Both the position numbers and the translations under genes were made by a program. The notes beneath the pieces are model-generated. The model was not told where the DNA came from, did no database searches, and saw only the letters and a list, made by a program, of their open reading frames with translations. From the NCBI GenBank assembly GCA_030549495.1, contig JAUIRK010000844.1:1-64000 (forward strand): a stretch of DNA of 64,000 nucleotides. Reading direction: 5' to 3'. Below, piece by piece: positions 13,378 through 25,680 of this stretch; positions within the stretch are counted from its first letter, which is position 1, and each line of letters begins with the position of its first letter. The DNA comes from Nectonema munidae. Lineage: Eukaryota > Nematomorpha > Nectonematoida > Nectonematidae.

Positions 13378-13750
13378 AGATCTATTTTGTCTTTTTTAAA
13401 TTATATTTTGTCCTTTTGCAATTCAAATTTTTCTTTTTGTAATTCTATTTAAATTTCATTTTAAGACTTTGTTGTGTTTATATTGCTTTGGCATATGTCA
13501 TTTTTTTTATACTTTTTTTTAAATATTTTAACACTATTTTTAGTTAAAATTTTCTAAATATTTGTCAATAATTTAGCATTTAATTATTACAAATTTTTAT
13601 TATTTTTTCAAATTATTTTTCATTTATTTTCTTAATTATTAAATTATCCACTTTAATGATAAATGACTTTTAACATTATACACATGAGATTATTTGTTTA
13701 GAATAGCAAAAAGACAAAATCTAACTAAAAATAGTATATATATGCATGCC
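13378..13750. repeat. Dispersed repeat with 21-bp tandem end, copy 1
   Basis: Loose tandem units of about 21 bp with the core TTTTGTCCTTTTGCAATTC run from about 13380 to 13455. They are followed by a very AT-rich body containing TTGCTTTGGCATATGTC. The same order of parts recurs at 43893-44110 with TTACTTTGACATGTAC. A tandem-unit end of this kind resembles the 21-bp arrays at the ends of the IS630-type element, but the unit differs. The far boundary is unclear. Confidence 0.45.
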
Positions 13751-16050
13751 TGCATACACATCAAAAGTGAAAATTGATAGAGTATTGGTGATTTGGAAAC
13801 AGGACCCCACAAATGGTTTTTTGAGCGCCAAGTCATGAAAATCGGAACATAGCATGCTGTGATATTCAAATTACATCATTTGAATGCCGCACCATAACAA
13901 ATCTTTTTTCTTGTTGTTTAGAATAATCATTCATAATTCAAATTCACAGCATATTCGAATACTGAATAATGTGACCCTTTTCTTCATGGTTTATTGTTCT
14001 TGTTGCTAAGCAAATTTTGTAATATTTATATATATATCACCATTTTTATAGAAATCACTTATCACATTTTTGTTGTGACAAACGCAAAATTAGGGTGTCT
14101 CAAAATAACTCTGCTTGGCGACTAGGTGCTTATCTTTGAGCAGGCTTTGCGGGTAAGAAACGTTCAAAAAGTTGGAATCAGACTGACACTTTTGGTAGCT
14201 TGTAGAACCACTCGTTCGGGAAGAAGGTGAATGAGAGATGAGGTACCTCTTAGCACATAACTTCGTTTGACCAGATGTGTCAAACTTAAATCATTATCTG
14301 ACATGGTTTGTATTATTTATAGCTCTTGCGTGCCTGATAAAACGCTAGGGTTCAAAAGAGACATATATTCATCATTTTAAACTAAAAAAATATAAATTAT
14401 TTTAAAAGAATTAAAAATGTTTGAATCGATTTTTATTCCTAATTTCTTTTCTAATTTTCCAAAAACTTGACATCTCTTCTTCGAGACAATTTGATCGAAA
14501 TGAAGAGTTAAATCCATAACAGCAGAAACCGTCAGAGTATCATTTATCTGATCAGTTGTTGGTCTTGTTCTTTTCTTTGGCGTTCATTACAGGAAAAATT
14601 TGCTAGCAAAGATAAATTGTGCCAAACATACATGCAATTTTTAAAGGCAAGAAGTTATTTTGGGATATTTAGAAAGAATATATTGGAAAAAATCAATTTA
14701 GTTGCGAAGCACTTCTGCAATCGACAACAATGCGCTCCAATTTGGAAAGTTTTTGTTCCAAGTAGCGATCACTATAACGAATTTATTCTTAGTGCTGATC
14801 CCAAGTCTATAGTAATGAATATACAACCTATGATTGAACAGATAGAGCAAGCAAGCTTTGTCAACCTTTTCACTTGTTTGTAAGAAGTTTTGATCGAGAT
14901 AGAGCTCTGTGTGTGTGTGTGTGTGTGTTTTTATACGTGTGCTATGATTGTTTGTGTGTCCGTAGACAGTCACACACACACACACAACGCAGAAAGCAAG
15001 AAGATAAACTTTGGCCTTATCATCACCAACTCCCCTGCTTTGTAGAATGTAATTTCATTAAAGGAATCCACGCAGATAAGAACTCTTGACAATGAAGCTG
15101 TAACCACAATCGTTCACGCGAACAACAAAGCAGAAGGAGCGAAGGGAGATAGAGATAAGAGGAAAAGGAGTTTCTTGCTAAGGCATAAACATCCTTGCTT
15201 TGCGCTATCTCTCTCGCCTATGCGATGTAAACGGCGAATAAGATTCACTTGACTCCTACACAACAAATACACAGAAACAATGAAATCATCCACTTGTACT
15301 GTTGTTCTTTCTCTTAACTTCATTTAAATATCATGCTATTAATGATAAAAATAAAAAAATAAAACAAACCTTTGCAATGCACTTTGAACATCATGTTAAC
15401 AAACTTAATCCTTACAGTCGCTATGAAACACCCCAATCCCGTAAAATAAAACGCGTTGAAAAAGACGAGAAGTTTTCAAAAGCACAGCTTTTAAGGTTCT
15501 TATATAAATCAATATTGTATAATTAATTATAATTTTATATATTAATTTATAATAATAGTGTTGTATAAGATCCAAATAGATGCAAAACTTTGCTTAACTT
15601 TTAAAAATTAACATTAAATATTTTGGATATCCTGAAGAACCCACGACCCTAGAAAAGTTTTTCGTACCAACTAAAGAACAACTACCCCAAAGCGCTCTCC
15701 TGAAGAATGACCCCCCCCCCCGCCAAGAATATAGAACTTTTTTGTCTTATTTAATAAAATATATTTCAGCAGAATTGTTAAAGTTTTTTGTTTATATATT
15801 ATACATAATTACAAAAACCGGACGTTAGTTTAAAGTAATCCATGGATTATAACTTATTTTACTAGAAGCTTATAAGAAAATCTTATTTTAAGTTGCTTAT
15901 TTCCCATTATTCCCCGTTTTAAAGAGTTTAAAGTGGTATATAAAAGGCAGTTTTTCAAGTAAATAGGGATCTACTGTTCTACTCACGCTTAAAAGAGAGC
16001 ATAAAAGTGACATATGTGATTACGATCATATCTATATAATATATACAGCT
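13751..16050. other. Intergenic DNA, microsatellites
   Basis: Contains (TG)n at about 14909-14929 and (CA)n at about 14971-14986 facing each other 40 bp apart, and a C-run near 15709-15721. Open frames at 14617-14883 and 15114-15526 have no recognisable motif. The stretch 14090-14300 is somewhat GC-richer. No gene supported. Confidence 0.5.
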
Positions 16051-17100
16051 AAGATAGTCTAATTTCCAATTGGTTGGTTGTATGAGCGAGGTATCGCCAA
16101 CCCCATCACCCAAGAAGGCGAGAAGGATAATAATAATAATAATAATAATAAAGCCTTGGAAAGAAGTGGAAAGGGAAGTGAATTGTACATAATGGGATGA
16201 AAATGCTTAGAAAGTGCAGAGATTAAAAGTTTGCAATAAATGAAGTGAAATGTTGGGAAGTTGTTGTTTTGCAATTTCTTTATCGCAGCCTGTCTCTCCT
16301 CTGTCTTTCTTTCCCGTGTGAAACGCGCTTAATCGAGGTTGACTTTGTTATAATCCCTATTTCTAGCCCAACTCTGATGAGCTGAGAGCGGATTATCATA
16401 ATTCTGCGTCCTAAAGTGTATCTTCATTCTGCCTTCAAAGTTGTGCATAGTCGCTGCTATATATGTGCTGTATGTATGAATGCATACGTATTATATGAAT
16501 TAAATAGCCGTTTTGGCTTTTGCCTTCACTACAAACATCGGATTTGGTTCTTTCTTTGTTAAATTAGGCAAAGATAGAAGAATGAGGCTGATATGGAGCG
16601 CATTGTTTGGCTATCACCATTATTAATTCACTCTCTTAGTTGATAGCTGAAGCATGTATAATCCATGTTCAAAGATAATAGTCATATCAACTTTTGTAGA
16701 TTCCTGTAAAGAAAATGATAATCACGGTGCTGATGAGTTCGATGATAGTGTGTCAGAAGAAGCCTTCTAACTTATTACCACGAAATATATAGGAGAATGT
16801 TTATTACCATAATCATCATTATTATTATTATTATCATCATCATTATCGTGCTTCGCCGTGATCAAATTTAATTAATTGTAAACAAAACCATTAGCTTAAT
16901 CCGTCCTTAAGTCATTAGCTGAGATCAAAGCTTTTCCTGCATGTTTCAACGGCCGTCTCATTGAGTGCTCCTTCATGCAAGAAATCCTTCTGTTCTTCCT
17001 CTTGTCCTTCCTCTGTGCCAGCTTTCACACCCTTCTTTCTTTCTCTATCTCTCTGAAGAATACACAGTCTACTCATAGGGTGTTCCAAGCCACAATGCCA
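16051..17100. other. Balanced-composition block, candidate regulatory DNA
   Basis: About 1 kb is visibly less AT-rich than its surroundings and has no credible coding frame. A leucine-rich minus-strand frame at 16059-16274 is just the translated (TAA)n tract at about 16127-16150. A second trinucleotide tract (ATT/ATC) lies near 16816-16846. Iroquois genes are known to be controlled by scattered distant enhancers, so such islands upstream of one are candidates. No conservation data were available. Confidence 0.3.
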
Positions 17101-17492
17101 AAAAATAAAGTTACCGATTTTTGATCGCGCGCATTCTAGTTTGCTTCTCCCACATGAAATATAAATCCAGACAAAATTTAGATAAAAAATTTTAAGTCGG
17201 CTCTCAAAAATTATATATTTTTCAATTTTTTATTTTATTTTTATTTGTTGTTTTGATTTTCAAAAAAAAACTATTTTTAATTTAAAATTAAATGTTGTGT
17301 TTTTTTTTTAAATCTTTTTGTTTTTTTCTTCTCTGGAGGTTATTTTAGTTTTACAATATAAATTGTGATTACAGAAAAAACTATTTTTTTTTAATTATTC
17401 ACATAAATACACTTTTGAGTGTAATCTTAAAAAAATTATAATTTATTTTTATAATCCTATAAATTATATTTATATTTTTGTTATTTAAAATA

Positions 17493-19628
17493 ATGGCAAT
17501 AACAAGAAAAAATAAGTTTGGCTTTGCAGTTGGAATTATTCGTGAAAGCGACTTTCATAGTTGTAAGCAACTTCCGACTAAAAGGTGTGTTTTAGAATGA
17601 CTTTTTTTAATTTGAAAAATTCGAAAAAAATGTTAACAAATCTTGCATTATGGTAGCAAATGAATTGATAAATCTTTGGAGCAAGTTTAAAGACGCCAGA
17701 CAAGTCTTATGTTACCAAAAAATACGTTTTATCTATGAAAAACATGAAAAATTAATGAAAAATAAAAGGCGTGTATCTGTTTTACAGTCTAAAAAATTTA
17801 AAGACTTTGATAAAGAATTGAATAGTTTGTTTGACATCGCACATCTACAATCTAAAATTTTGATAAAAAACAAAGATTTAGCTTTTCTTAATGATCAAAG
17901 AGGAAAGAGAAATTTATTGGTGAAAAAGATAAAAAAATTTCTAAAAATATAAAAAGAAAAATCAAGAGAAATTTATATTATAAAAAATGTTTAGAAGAAA
18001 AAGAAAAAGCTTCTGGAGATGTTGCTTTAGAAAGCACAAATACTTCAATTTCTTCTGACAATGACATAAATGAAGCAGATTATGAGCCATCTTGTGCACC
18101 ATCAACTTCAGCTTTTAGGAAGACAGCGACAAAAATCTTAAAAACAAACAAACAAAAGGAAATACTAAATAATGGCGAGTTTATAGCCGCTTTAGACAGA
18201 ACAGGCACTTCTATTCGAGAAGCCGTGCATATTGTTGCTCCAGCCTTGTCATCTGCTGGCGTTAATTTAAATCAAATTACTTTTTCAAGTTCTTCCATGA
18301 AAAAAAATTCGAAGTTCTTTAGCTCAGACTATCAAAGAAAATTTTTGTCCAAATACTCCTTTAATTATACATTTTGACACCAAAATACTCAGGAACTCTT
18401 CAATTAAAAATCAGAAAGGCTTTCAATTGTCGTAACCGGAAAAATATTGAAAAAATTCTTGCAGTTCTTGGGTTGTCTTAAGGATCAGGTATGATTATTG
18501 CTGACACAGTTTTGAAAGTACTTTAAGATTGGCCTTCTTGCTTCCCATGGATTGCTGGATTGTGTTTTGATACAACCGCTGTAAACTCTGGAGTTAATAA
18601 AGGAGCTTGTTCACATATTCAAAACCAAATTGATCATCATTTGCTTTTTTCCTTGCCAAAATCATATTCATGAATTGCTTAAATCTGCAGTCTTTGATTC
18701 ATTTTTTGTTTCAACGGGTCCTTTTATTGGAATTTTCGAAAGATCTAAATTAAAATGGTCTTCTATATCAGCTCATTCTTATAAATCGTTTGAAACCCAA
18801 GTTGAGCAAGATTCTCTTGATCTATGGGTTTCGCCGAAAAAAACCAGAAGTTATGGAATTTTTGAAAAAAAAACTCAAAAATAAAGCAACTTTCGTGATG
18901 ATTATTTAGAATTATTAAAACTAACTAAACCTTGCGTTTCTAGGAGAGATGAATTATAAAATAAAACAACCTGGAGCTTACAACAGAGCTCGCTGAATGG
19001 CAAAGTTAATATACTGTCTTAAAATTATTTTATTTCGAGAAATGTTTGATTTAACACAATATGAAGAAGATAGTGTGAGAAGAATATGCGTTTTCATTGT
19101 TTCAGTTTAGGTAGAAGCTTGGTTTAACTCTCCACATGCTGTAAATGCTCCAATTAATGACTTTAATCTTCTTTGTACACTTGAAGTCTATCAGAAAATT
19201 GATTATAAAATAGCGACAACTGCCATGAAAAAGTTTAAGAGGCATCTATGGTATCTCAGCGAAAACCTTTCACCTCTAGCTTTTTTTTCCACTCTTATCA
19301 CATCTGAGAAAAAGAAATTGATGTTAAATAATCTTTTGAACAAGAAACCTTCAAAATATAATCTGAGACGGTTTGAAGCAAATCAAATTTCATTCAAAAA
19401 TGTTCAAATTAAGATCTTTTGAGCGAGCAATCCATGCCTTTTTTCTCTTCGTTAAAAATTTCTCCCGCGTTTTCAGCGTCAAAAGAATTCAGCGACTTTA
19501 ACGATGTTACCACTCATTTAAAAGTTCTGAATGATTTGAGTGAGCGAGCAGTTTCCTTAGTCACAACTTTTAATTCTTCTATTACAAAAAAAGAAGAAGA
19601 CAAGCAAGCCCTTTTTGCAAACGATTGA
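17493..19628 (+). mobile_element. Unnamed transposase-like element, copy 1 (degenerate)
   Basis: Pieces in all three + frames run in the same order as the element at 59.88-61.88 kb. An N-terminal start (ATG 17493) leads to LPTK. Next come LFDIAH at 17827, a conserved KDLAFLNDQR block, then IIHFDTKIL near 18365. Next is CFDTTAVNSGVNKGAC from 18563, then CQNHIHELL. Later blocks are AWFNSP near 19109, LSPLAFF and SERAVSLV near 19540. The D-T-T-x(2)-N-x-G-x(3)-G-A-C and C-x(2)-H-I-x-E signatures resemble the acidic and C-x(2)-H motifs of RNase-H-fold transposases (hAT, MULE, Kolobok groups). I cannot assign a superfamily. At least five stops or frameshifts interrupt it, so it is dead. Terminal repeats were not found. 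Confidence 0.65.
17650..17952 (+). pseudogene. N-terminal part of unnamed transposase, copy 1
   Basis: This is the longest intact piece of copy 1: 100 codons, lysine-rich, predicted mostly helical, with LFDIAH at residues 60-65 and KDLAFLNDQRGKR near residues 77-89. The matching blocks in the second copy are LFDVAH (60176-60193) and KDLDFLLAQREPGR, with the same spacing. A helical basic N-terminus would suit DNA binding, but no zinc ligands or recognised domain are visible. The true reading begins upstream at 17493 in another frame. Confidence 0.55.
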
Positions 19629-20129
19629 GTATAACAGAAAAGCAACAGCTTCTCCAAAAAAGTATAAATTTTATGTTTTTTGTTTTTATGTTTGTTTATT
19701 GTTTATAACAGAAAATTTTGTTTTTTGTCAAAAATATATTTTTCAAAATTTTTTGGCTCGTTTGAGGTGTGAGAAAACTCTTGTTAAAAAGAATGATATT
19801 CGGCCCAATTTCGGATTATTGATCAGAGAATTGACTTAACATGTGCCTAAAACAAAAATAAAAACTTCACTTTTTGCGACTTTATACAGCTTCTCTTTTA
19901 TGATTTCCATCTTCAAACTAAGACCATATAACTCATTTTTTACGAGACATTTAATTAAACATAAAATTGAGCTCTAGACAATTTGGTCCCGACTAGACTA
20001 GATTTCTTCATCCCAGAGTCATTGAGAGTCATTTGAAAATGATTGAATAAATTTTGACATCGATTTCAAAAAATTAAACTATTGCGTTTGCTTTTAACCT
20101 TAAATGAAATTTTTAGAGTCTAGAGTTAA
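19629..20129. other. AT-rich DNA after the transposase remnant
   Basis: Probably includes the 3' part of the element at 17.5-19.6 kb. No inverted repeat matching the upstream side was found. Confidence 0.45.
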
Positions 20130-20181
20130 TTTCATTACAATTTTGGGCCCTTGTGTAAAAAGGGTTAAAGAACCCTGGCTT
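20130..20181. mobile_element. Orphan hAT-type terminus
   Basis: GGGCCCTTGTGTAAAAAGGG followed by TTAAAGAACCCTGG looks like the right end of a hAT element (reverse complement CCAGGGTTCTTTAACC). No matching left end was found within several kilobases upstream. Confidence 0.4.
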
Positions 20182-22677
20182 AGACAACCAAAATTGAGCC
20201 CAGAAGAATGGAAGCACGAAAAGATTATTATTTTATCTTTAAAGCAAGATAATGCATACTTTGTTAATATCGCGCTGTTAAATGTCCTTAATATATAATA
20301 TCATTACGCAATAAAATATCTTTATGGCAGAGAAGGAAAGAAAAGAATCTAAAGTTATTTTCTGTTTAAGTGTATAGTCCATATTTCTATGTATATTGTA
20401 CATAGAATATACATACATATTGCTGGGTATATTCTTTTAGCCTAGCGATGCCAATCACATTATTCAAACTTTTTTATATTAAATATATAAATAAAATATA
20501 TTAAAAAAAAAAAAGTTTGGTTTATTCATCATAAAAATATTTCAAAAGGCAAAATGCTTACTAAATATTGCTCGTGATTGTAGGAAAGAACAGAACTTTC
20601 TAAAGTTTTACGCTCCAAAACTTTTTCTAATATATACTACTTACTTTAAACCGAAAAAAATTTGAACTACCATGCTTAATTTAATTGAAATTTTTCAAAA
20701 AAAAAGTACAAGGGAAAATTAATAAAAAAAAAGATCAATAATTATTAAAAATAACTTCTTATAAACAAATATAATTGATTGAAGTTTAAAATTTAATGTA
20801 AAACGGTAAAAAAAAGAGCCATATGTAGTAAGCCGCAAATATTAAAATTTAAATAAGTAAAATAAAAAGTAATTTGTTGTGTATAGAGAGATGTGAAATA
20901 GAAAACATCACTCCAAAATCACACCTTCTCAACGATCTTAGTGAATATTCAACTATTCTTTAGAGGTAGGCATAGCGTGTGGCAAATCAGTGACAAGGAA
21001 ACTTAAGACAGCGGTAAAACGATCTTTTCAAGTAGTGAGTTATGCTTTTGCATGGTGTAAATTTCAGAAGCATTACAAATTTAACTTGTAGGCATAAATT
21101 TTTACTCGCCAGATGGTAAATTTAAAATTTATCCAATTTAATATTTTAATTGTTCACTCATTTTCCAATTAGTATTTATCTTAATTAAAAATTAAATTAT
21201 TAAACTTATCAATTTTTTTATTTTAAAAGCCAAGTATTTAAAAAAAATGCTAAAGCAATTTTAGTGCCACGAAAAAAGACATTTATATAATTATATACTT
21301 GCCACAAATCTTATAGTTTGGAATTTAGACAATATCAAAAAAAACACTCCGAATTAAGTATAGCATATTACTCAATGTAATCAAGTTAAATTTTTACTTT
21401 CAGCATGATCACTTCTTGATATAAATCTTCTGCTTTACATTAGATATCGTCTTGTTAACCTGGTATTTAGCGAGTCACAAACTCACGAGAAGCGATCGCA
21501 AGATAGCCGAGATGAGAAGAAAAATGAAAGATCGACACTTCTGGTGCTCAATGGTTGCCCACGTCCAAATGGATACAGCACTTTGATGATCTACTTCCAT
21601 TATATAATAGATCAAACTATTATCAAACAATAAAATACAGGTTGTCTGAATAACAATAATTTTTATCTAATCGATTTATTAAGTCTAAGAATTAGTCAAT
21701 TTAAAAAAAAAGTAAAAGAAACGTATACTAAAAATTATGAAGTACAATGTGTAATAAATAATTGTTTTCTACTTGATTAATATTTTGTTGTAATTTCTCC
21801 TATTTTCAAAGTATTGTTTGTATGTTAAAATTTTGTATTGTTACTGATCGTAGTGCAACAACATAAAAGCGGCTCCTGGCCTTTTGTATTGCACAATTTT
21901 GTTTATACTTTCATTTTTTTTTCTAATAATTTTATGTCTCAACATTGAGAATATATATAAAAATAAATTTATATCTTGTTTGTTCTATTTTATGTTAAAT
22001 TACTCTTTTGTATCTCTTAATTTAATTTACCTATAAAATAAATTTAAAAAAATGTATATATATCTATATATTTTTTTTTCTCGATGTTATTTTGCAAGCA
22101 TTCTCATTTTTTAATTGTTTGTATTTTCAATAAAGTTTCTCTCTCTCTCTCACTTTGATGATGATGATGACAAGTTGGGTATTTAGATTCAGCATATCAG
22201 CACAAAAAGGATTTTGACAGTGAAGTTTGCCAGTGTATGTAATTATCCTCAAAATCCAAAGCCACAAATGCAGTATTAGTAATGTTTACTATTGTAATTT
22301 CGCATGCTTCCAATTAGACTCAATTACAAAATGCCAACTTTAACATCATAATTGAAAATATTAAGAAGTATATATTCTATAATAAATTTAAATAATGAAG
22401 AATTCTATTGGAAAATGAATTTATTTAAATTAAAACTTATAAAAAAAAACATGGTATAAATATAGTATAAAAACAAGCCATAAAAGACGCTTTCGAGAAA
22501 ACTTTTTCTCCAATAGAACTCCCCAACGTATTCAAGAAACGCCTTTTTTTAAACATTTTTTTAATTTTTGGTTATTATTCCAATATAAATTTCCAAAAAT
22601 TACGAGGCATATTTGTTTTTTGTCTAAACAGCTTTGAAGGTATCAAAAATTTTAATTTAGTTATTAAAAAAACTTAA
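20182..22677. other. AT-rich intergenic DNA
   Basis: No gene. A perfect (TC)n tract and a (GAT)n tract lie at about 22138-22171, and a short TATGTATATTGTACATA palindrome near 20390. Confidence 0.55.
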
Positions 22678-23320
22678 CAGAGGCGGACCTAGAAATTGGC
22701 ATTAGGGAAAGGGCGGGCGGATTTTACTAAACCCGAACTCAAATTTGAAGCATATAAATTTAAGATTTATCAACATTTTTAAGCTATTTTTATCTTATTT
22801 TGGGTAATAGTTTAATAAAAAGCGAAAATTGACTATTTATCATAAAACTTAGAGTGTCATAATAATATATCAAAAAAGTCATAAGAAAGTAACTATAGAT
22901 TAAGTAAGAACTAAGAGAATTAAGGAGCCTCATCCGTCTAGGACACTTTTTAGCATACATACAAATAATGGTGTCAATATCCAAAAAGAAGAATGAGAGC
23001 ATTAAAACGATCCTCATTCATTGAACTGCGAAGTGAATTGATGTGGTAAAACTTGATGTGTTTAAATAATAAATTTACAAAAAAAAATTGGATAATATAA
23101 AAGGAATAAGTGTCACACTTAACTACGATTGAAACATAAAAAACTTTTTAGGGCTTCTCATTTTAGAGAAAGATTGAATCTAAAAACTAGTTGCAGAAAT
23201 CATCATAAAATTTCAGTTCTATAAAAAGAATTAGATCAAGAAAATTTTCAAACAATTGGCAATGCAATTTTAGGGGGGGGGGGGCGTACGCCAGTTCCGC
23301 CCTCTTTAAATCCGCCAGTG
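22678..23320. mobile_element. 643-bp inverted-repeat element (hAT-like MITE)
   Basis: The left end CAGAGGCGGACCTAGAAA pairs with the right end, whose reverse complement is CACTGGCGGATTTAAAGA. Both ends then continue into GGGCGG-rich sequence. A run of 12 G lies at about 23273-23284 near the right end. Interior is AT-rich with no transposase. Flanking 8-mers do not match convincingly. Termini and size fit a non-autonomous hAT element. Confidence 0.6.
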
Positions 23321-25112
23321 CTTTACATTTTAAAATAACAATCTATACATGCCTTTTTGAAAGTAGTTAAAATTTGTTGAAAAACAAATGAAAAACTATT
23401 TTTCACTTTTTAGTTTTATTTATTTCAACACATGCGCTCTATTTTTTTGATAATGAGTAGAATCTGTAATCGATGTAGCCCGAAGCACCAATTTCTTTAT
23501 TTTTAAGAAAGCTCTTTTTATTAAGAAGAAGAAGATAATTTATATTGGAAAAATACAGAGTTTAACAAAGATGAAGAAGAGAGAAACATATAATAAAATA
23601 AATTTAGAGGATAGTTTTCACAATTGTAAATAAAAGATAGACTACTACTATGAAATTTCAAAAGGCCATAGAGAAGCTTTCATGAAATCACACAAGACTG
23701 AATAATAAGAAAACATGTATAATCAAAAGAAAATCAGAAAGTCTTTTTTTCTTTATCTACTAAATGAAAAAAATGTCAAGAAAAAGGTCTCTTTTTAAAT
23801 GATTATAGATCATTTTGATCAAGAGGTGAAAATTTGATAAATAATATTTATTTTTTTGCACATTATTTTATCTACTGTTTTGAAAGAAGTTTAACTGGCA
23901 ATAATAAATCTAACTTTCTTTCTTACTTTGATAGAATGTAAATATAATAGCGAGGGGGTCCGAATAAAAAATGATTTGGTGGAAGGGGTCCGTGGGATAA
24001 AAACGTTGGGAATCAGTGCAGAAGATGGTGTAAATGACGATCATCGGTCAAAATACTTCTTGTAGCGCGTGTAATTATGTAACTAAAGGTGTTTTTCAAC
24101 ACAGTTTCATCAAATTTTAGATCTCATTTGTGATGGCTTCTCTCAATTTTTTATTGTGTCGCGATTACTGTAATAAATGTTGTTTATCATAGTTCCCATA
24201 TGTAAAAGTCTGAAGGCGAAAAATGAGTAGATAATTCGCCACTACCAAGAATTGTCTGTAAAAATATTAAAAATATTAAAGCTTTTTTCTAATAAAGTTT
24301 TTGTTAAAGTTTGTTTTTGCATGTGTTTGAAAATGAATTTTAAAACACAGTATTTTATAAAAATTGACTTTGGGCGTAAGGGGGCGTGAAATTTTTTTAT
24401 AAAGCTTAGAGAGGCGTCAGGAGAAAAAGTTTGAGAAACACTGTTCTAGGCCAATAGCCATACATGCAAGAAAAAGAGCTCATCAAACTCCAACAATATA
24501 AAATTTTTGAGCTAAAAACTTTGCATACACATTGGCAAAATCTATGGCAAATTCCCAACAGGTCATTGACCCCAAAGCAAATTTCATTTTGGAGTATATA
24601 CATGATTTTTACATCAAAATGATTTAAGATGTAATATTTCTGCCAATTACATTTGATAGTGGGACCTCATAAGTATCCTTTCTATTTGACCAAATATGTC
24701 ATAGATCTTTAGGAGGCAATTTTTAAGCCTAATCTCTTCAAAAATTAAAAAAAGTACGAAAATAAGGCGCAATAACACTTTTTCAAATATAATGGGTGAA
24801 ATAACACAATTTTCATGAATAATTTTTGTCTCTAAATAAATATTATCAACACTTTTTTAAGTAAGTCAAAAAAGTTATGGCGAAGTGCATTCTTTAGTAT
24901 TAGTTCAAGTTCTTAAAACTCCATTTTTTTAATTGAAATATTTTTTCCGAATTACAGAAATGATTTTTTTTCTTGGATGTAAAAGAGACAATGAAAAATC
25001 GAAAATATCGAAAATTGAAAATATTTTCAAATATTTAATTATTTACAACTTTGAAGATTTGAATCATTATATACGATAGCTCAAAAGCTGTTGATGTGAA
25101 ATACCACTATTA
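23321..25112. other. AT-rich DNA with two orphan hAT-type ends
   Basis: Two right-end-like fragments are visible. One is near 23955-24020 (GGGGTCCGTGGGATAAAAAC followed by GTTGGGAATCAGTG). The other is near 24370-24443 (GGGGGCGTGAAATTTTTTTA, ending AGTTTGAGAAACACTG). Both resemble the GGTTGGGAAACACTG end of the 40.5-42.9 kb hAT copy. Neither left partner was found. Confidence 0.45.
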
Positions 25113-25120
25113 AGTAAAGA

Positions 25121-25389
25121 CAGGGCCGGCCTTAGGCCATGGCAACCTATGCGGCCACAGTGGGCCCGCGCTTCTCCTTTTTCATTTTGATGATATATTG
25201 TATGATTTCGCTGCTTCGCAAAGTAAAGTTAATTTTATCGCTATTTTGTGTTAATAAAAAAGTAATAAAACAAATTCCTTTTCTTATTTTCAAAATCTTA
25301 TTTTTCAGATTTAACCTTTTTTCCTACACACATTGGGCCCCGCGCAATCCATTTTGCATAGGGCCCCACGAACACTAGGGCCAGCCCTG
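25121..25389 (+). mobile_element. 269-bp hAT MITE, copy 1
   Basis: It begins CAGGGCCGGCCTTAGGCCAT and ends GGGCCAGCCCTG. It is flanked by AGTAAAGA (25113-25120) and AGCAAAGA (25390-25397), an 8-bp target duplication with one mismatch. The interior is AT-rich between two GC-rich shoulders (GGGCCC motifs). The open frame at 25139-25378 lies inside it and is not a gene. A copy of identical length lies inverted at 29400-29668. Confidence 0.85.
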
Positions 25390-25397
25390 AGCAAAGA

Positions 25398-25680
25398 TAT
25401 AGTTATTAGTAGCATGTTCGTTCATAGTTCGGTTCAATTTGGGCAGTTCGGTCCCTTTTGGTCCTTAGATATTCTAGTCCTGTCTTTGTCTTGATATAAT
25501 GAAGACCGAAGTGACTAGGACTGGCCTTAGAATAAGGTCTAGCTATGGACCTCTTATAATAATGGGCCTGTGCAAATTGTTCATTTTAAAGTAGGGAGCC
25601 TATTAGTTAATGTGGGCCGCCCAAGAATTAGTAAGACAAAAACAGCGCTCGGCCTATCGCGCCTACCAGCTCTGAATCCT
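25398..25680. repeat. Possible decayed relative of the 269-bp MITE
   Basis: AGGACTGGCCTTAGAATAAG near 25518 and GCGCCTACCAGCTCTG near 25658 look like worn versions of GGGCCGGCC-type hAT ends, and the interior has GGGCC motifs. Low support. Confidence 0.25.

Noticed and set aside
14617-14883. 88-codon frame that might be an upstream exon
   Set aside because: No recognised motif, and its overlap with microsatellite-derived frames suggests chance.
16059-16274. Minus-strand frame with a poly-leucine run resembling a signal peptide
   Set aside because: The leucines are the translated (TAA)n microsatellite.
25139-25378. 79-codon open frame
   Set aside because: Lies entirely within the 269-bp MITE.
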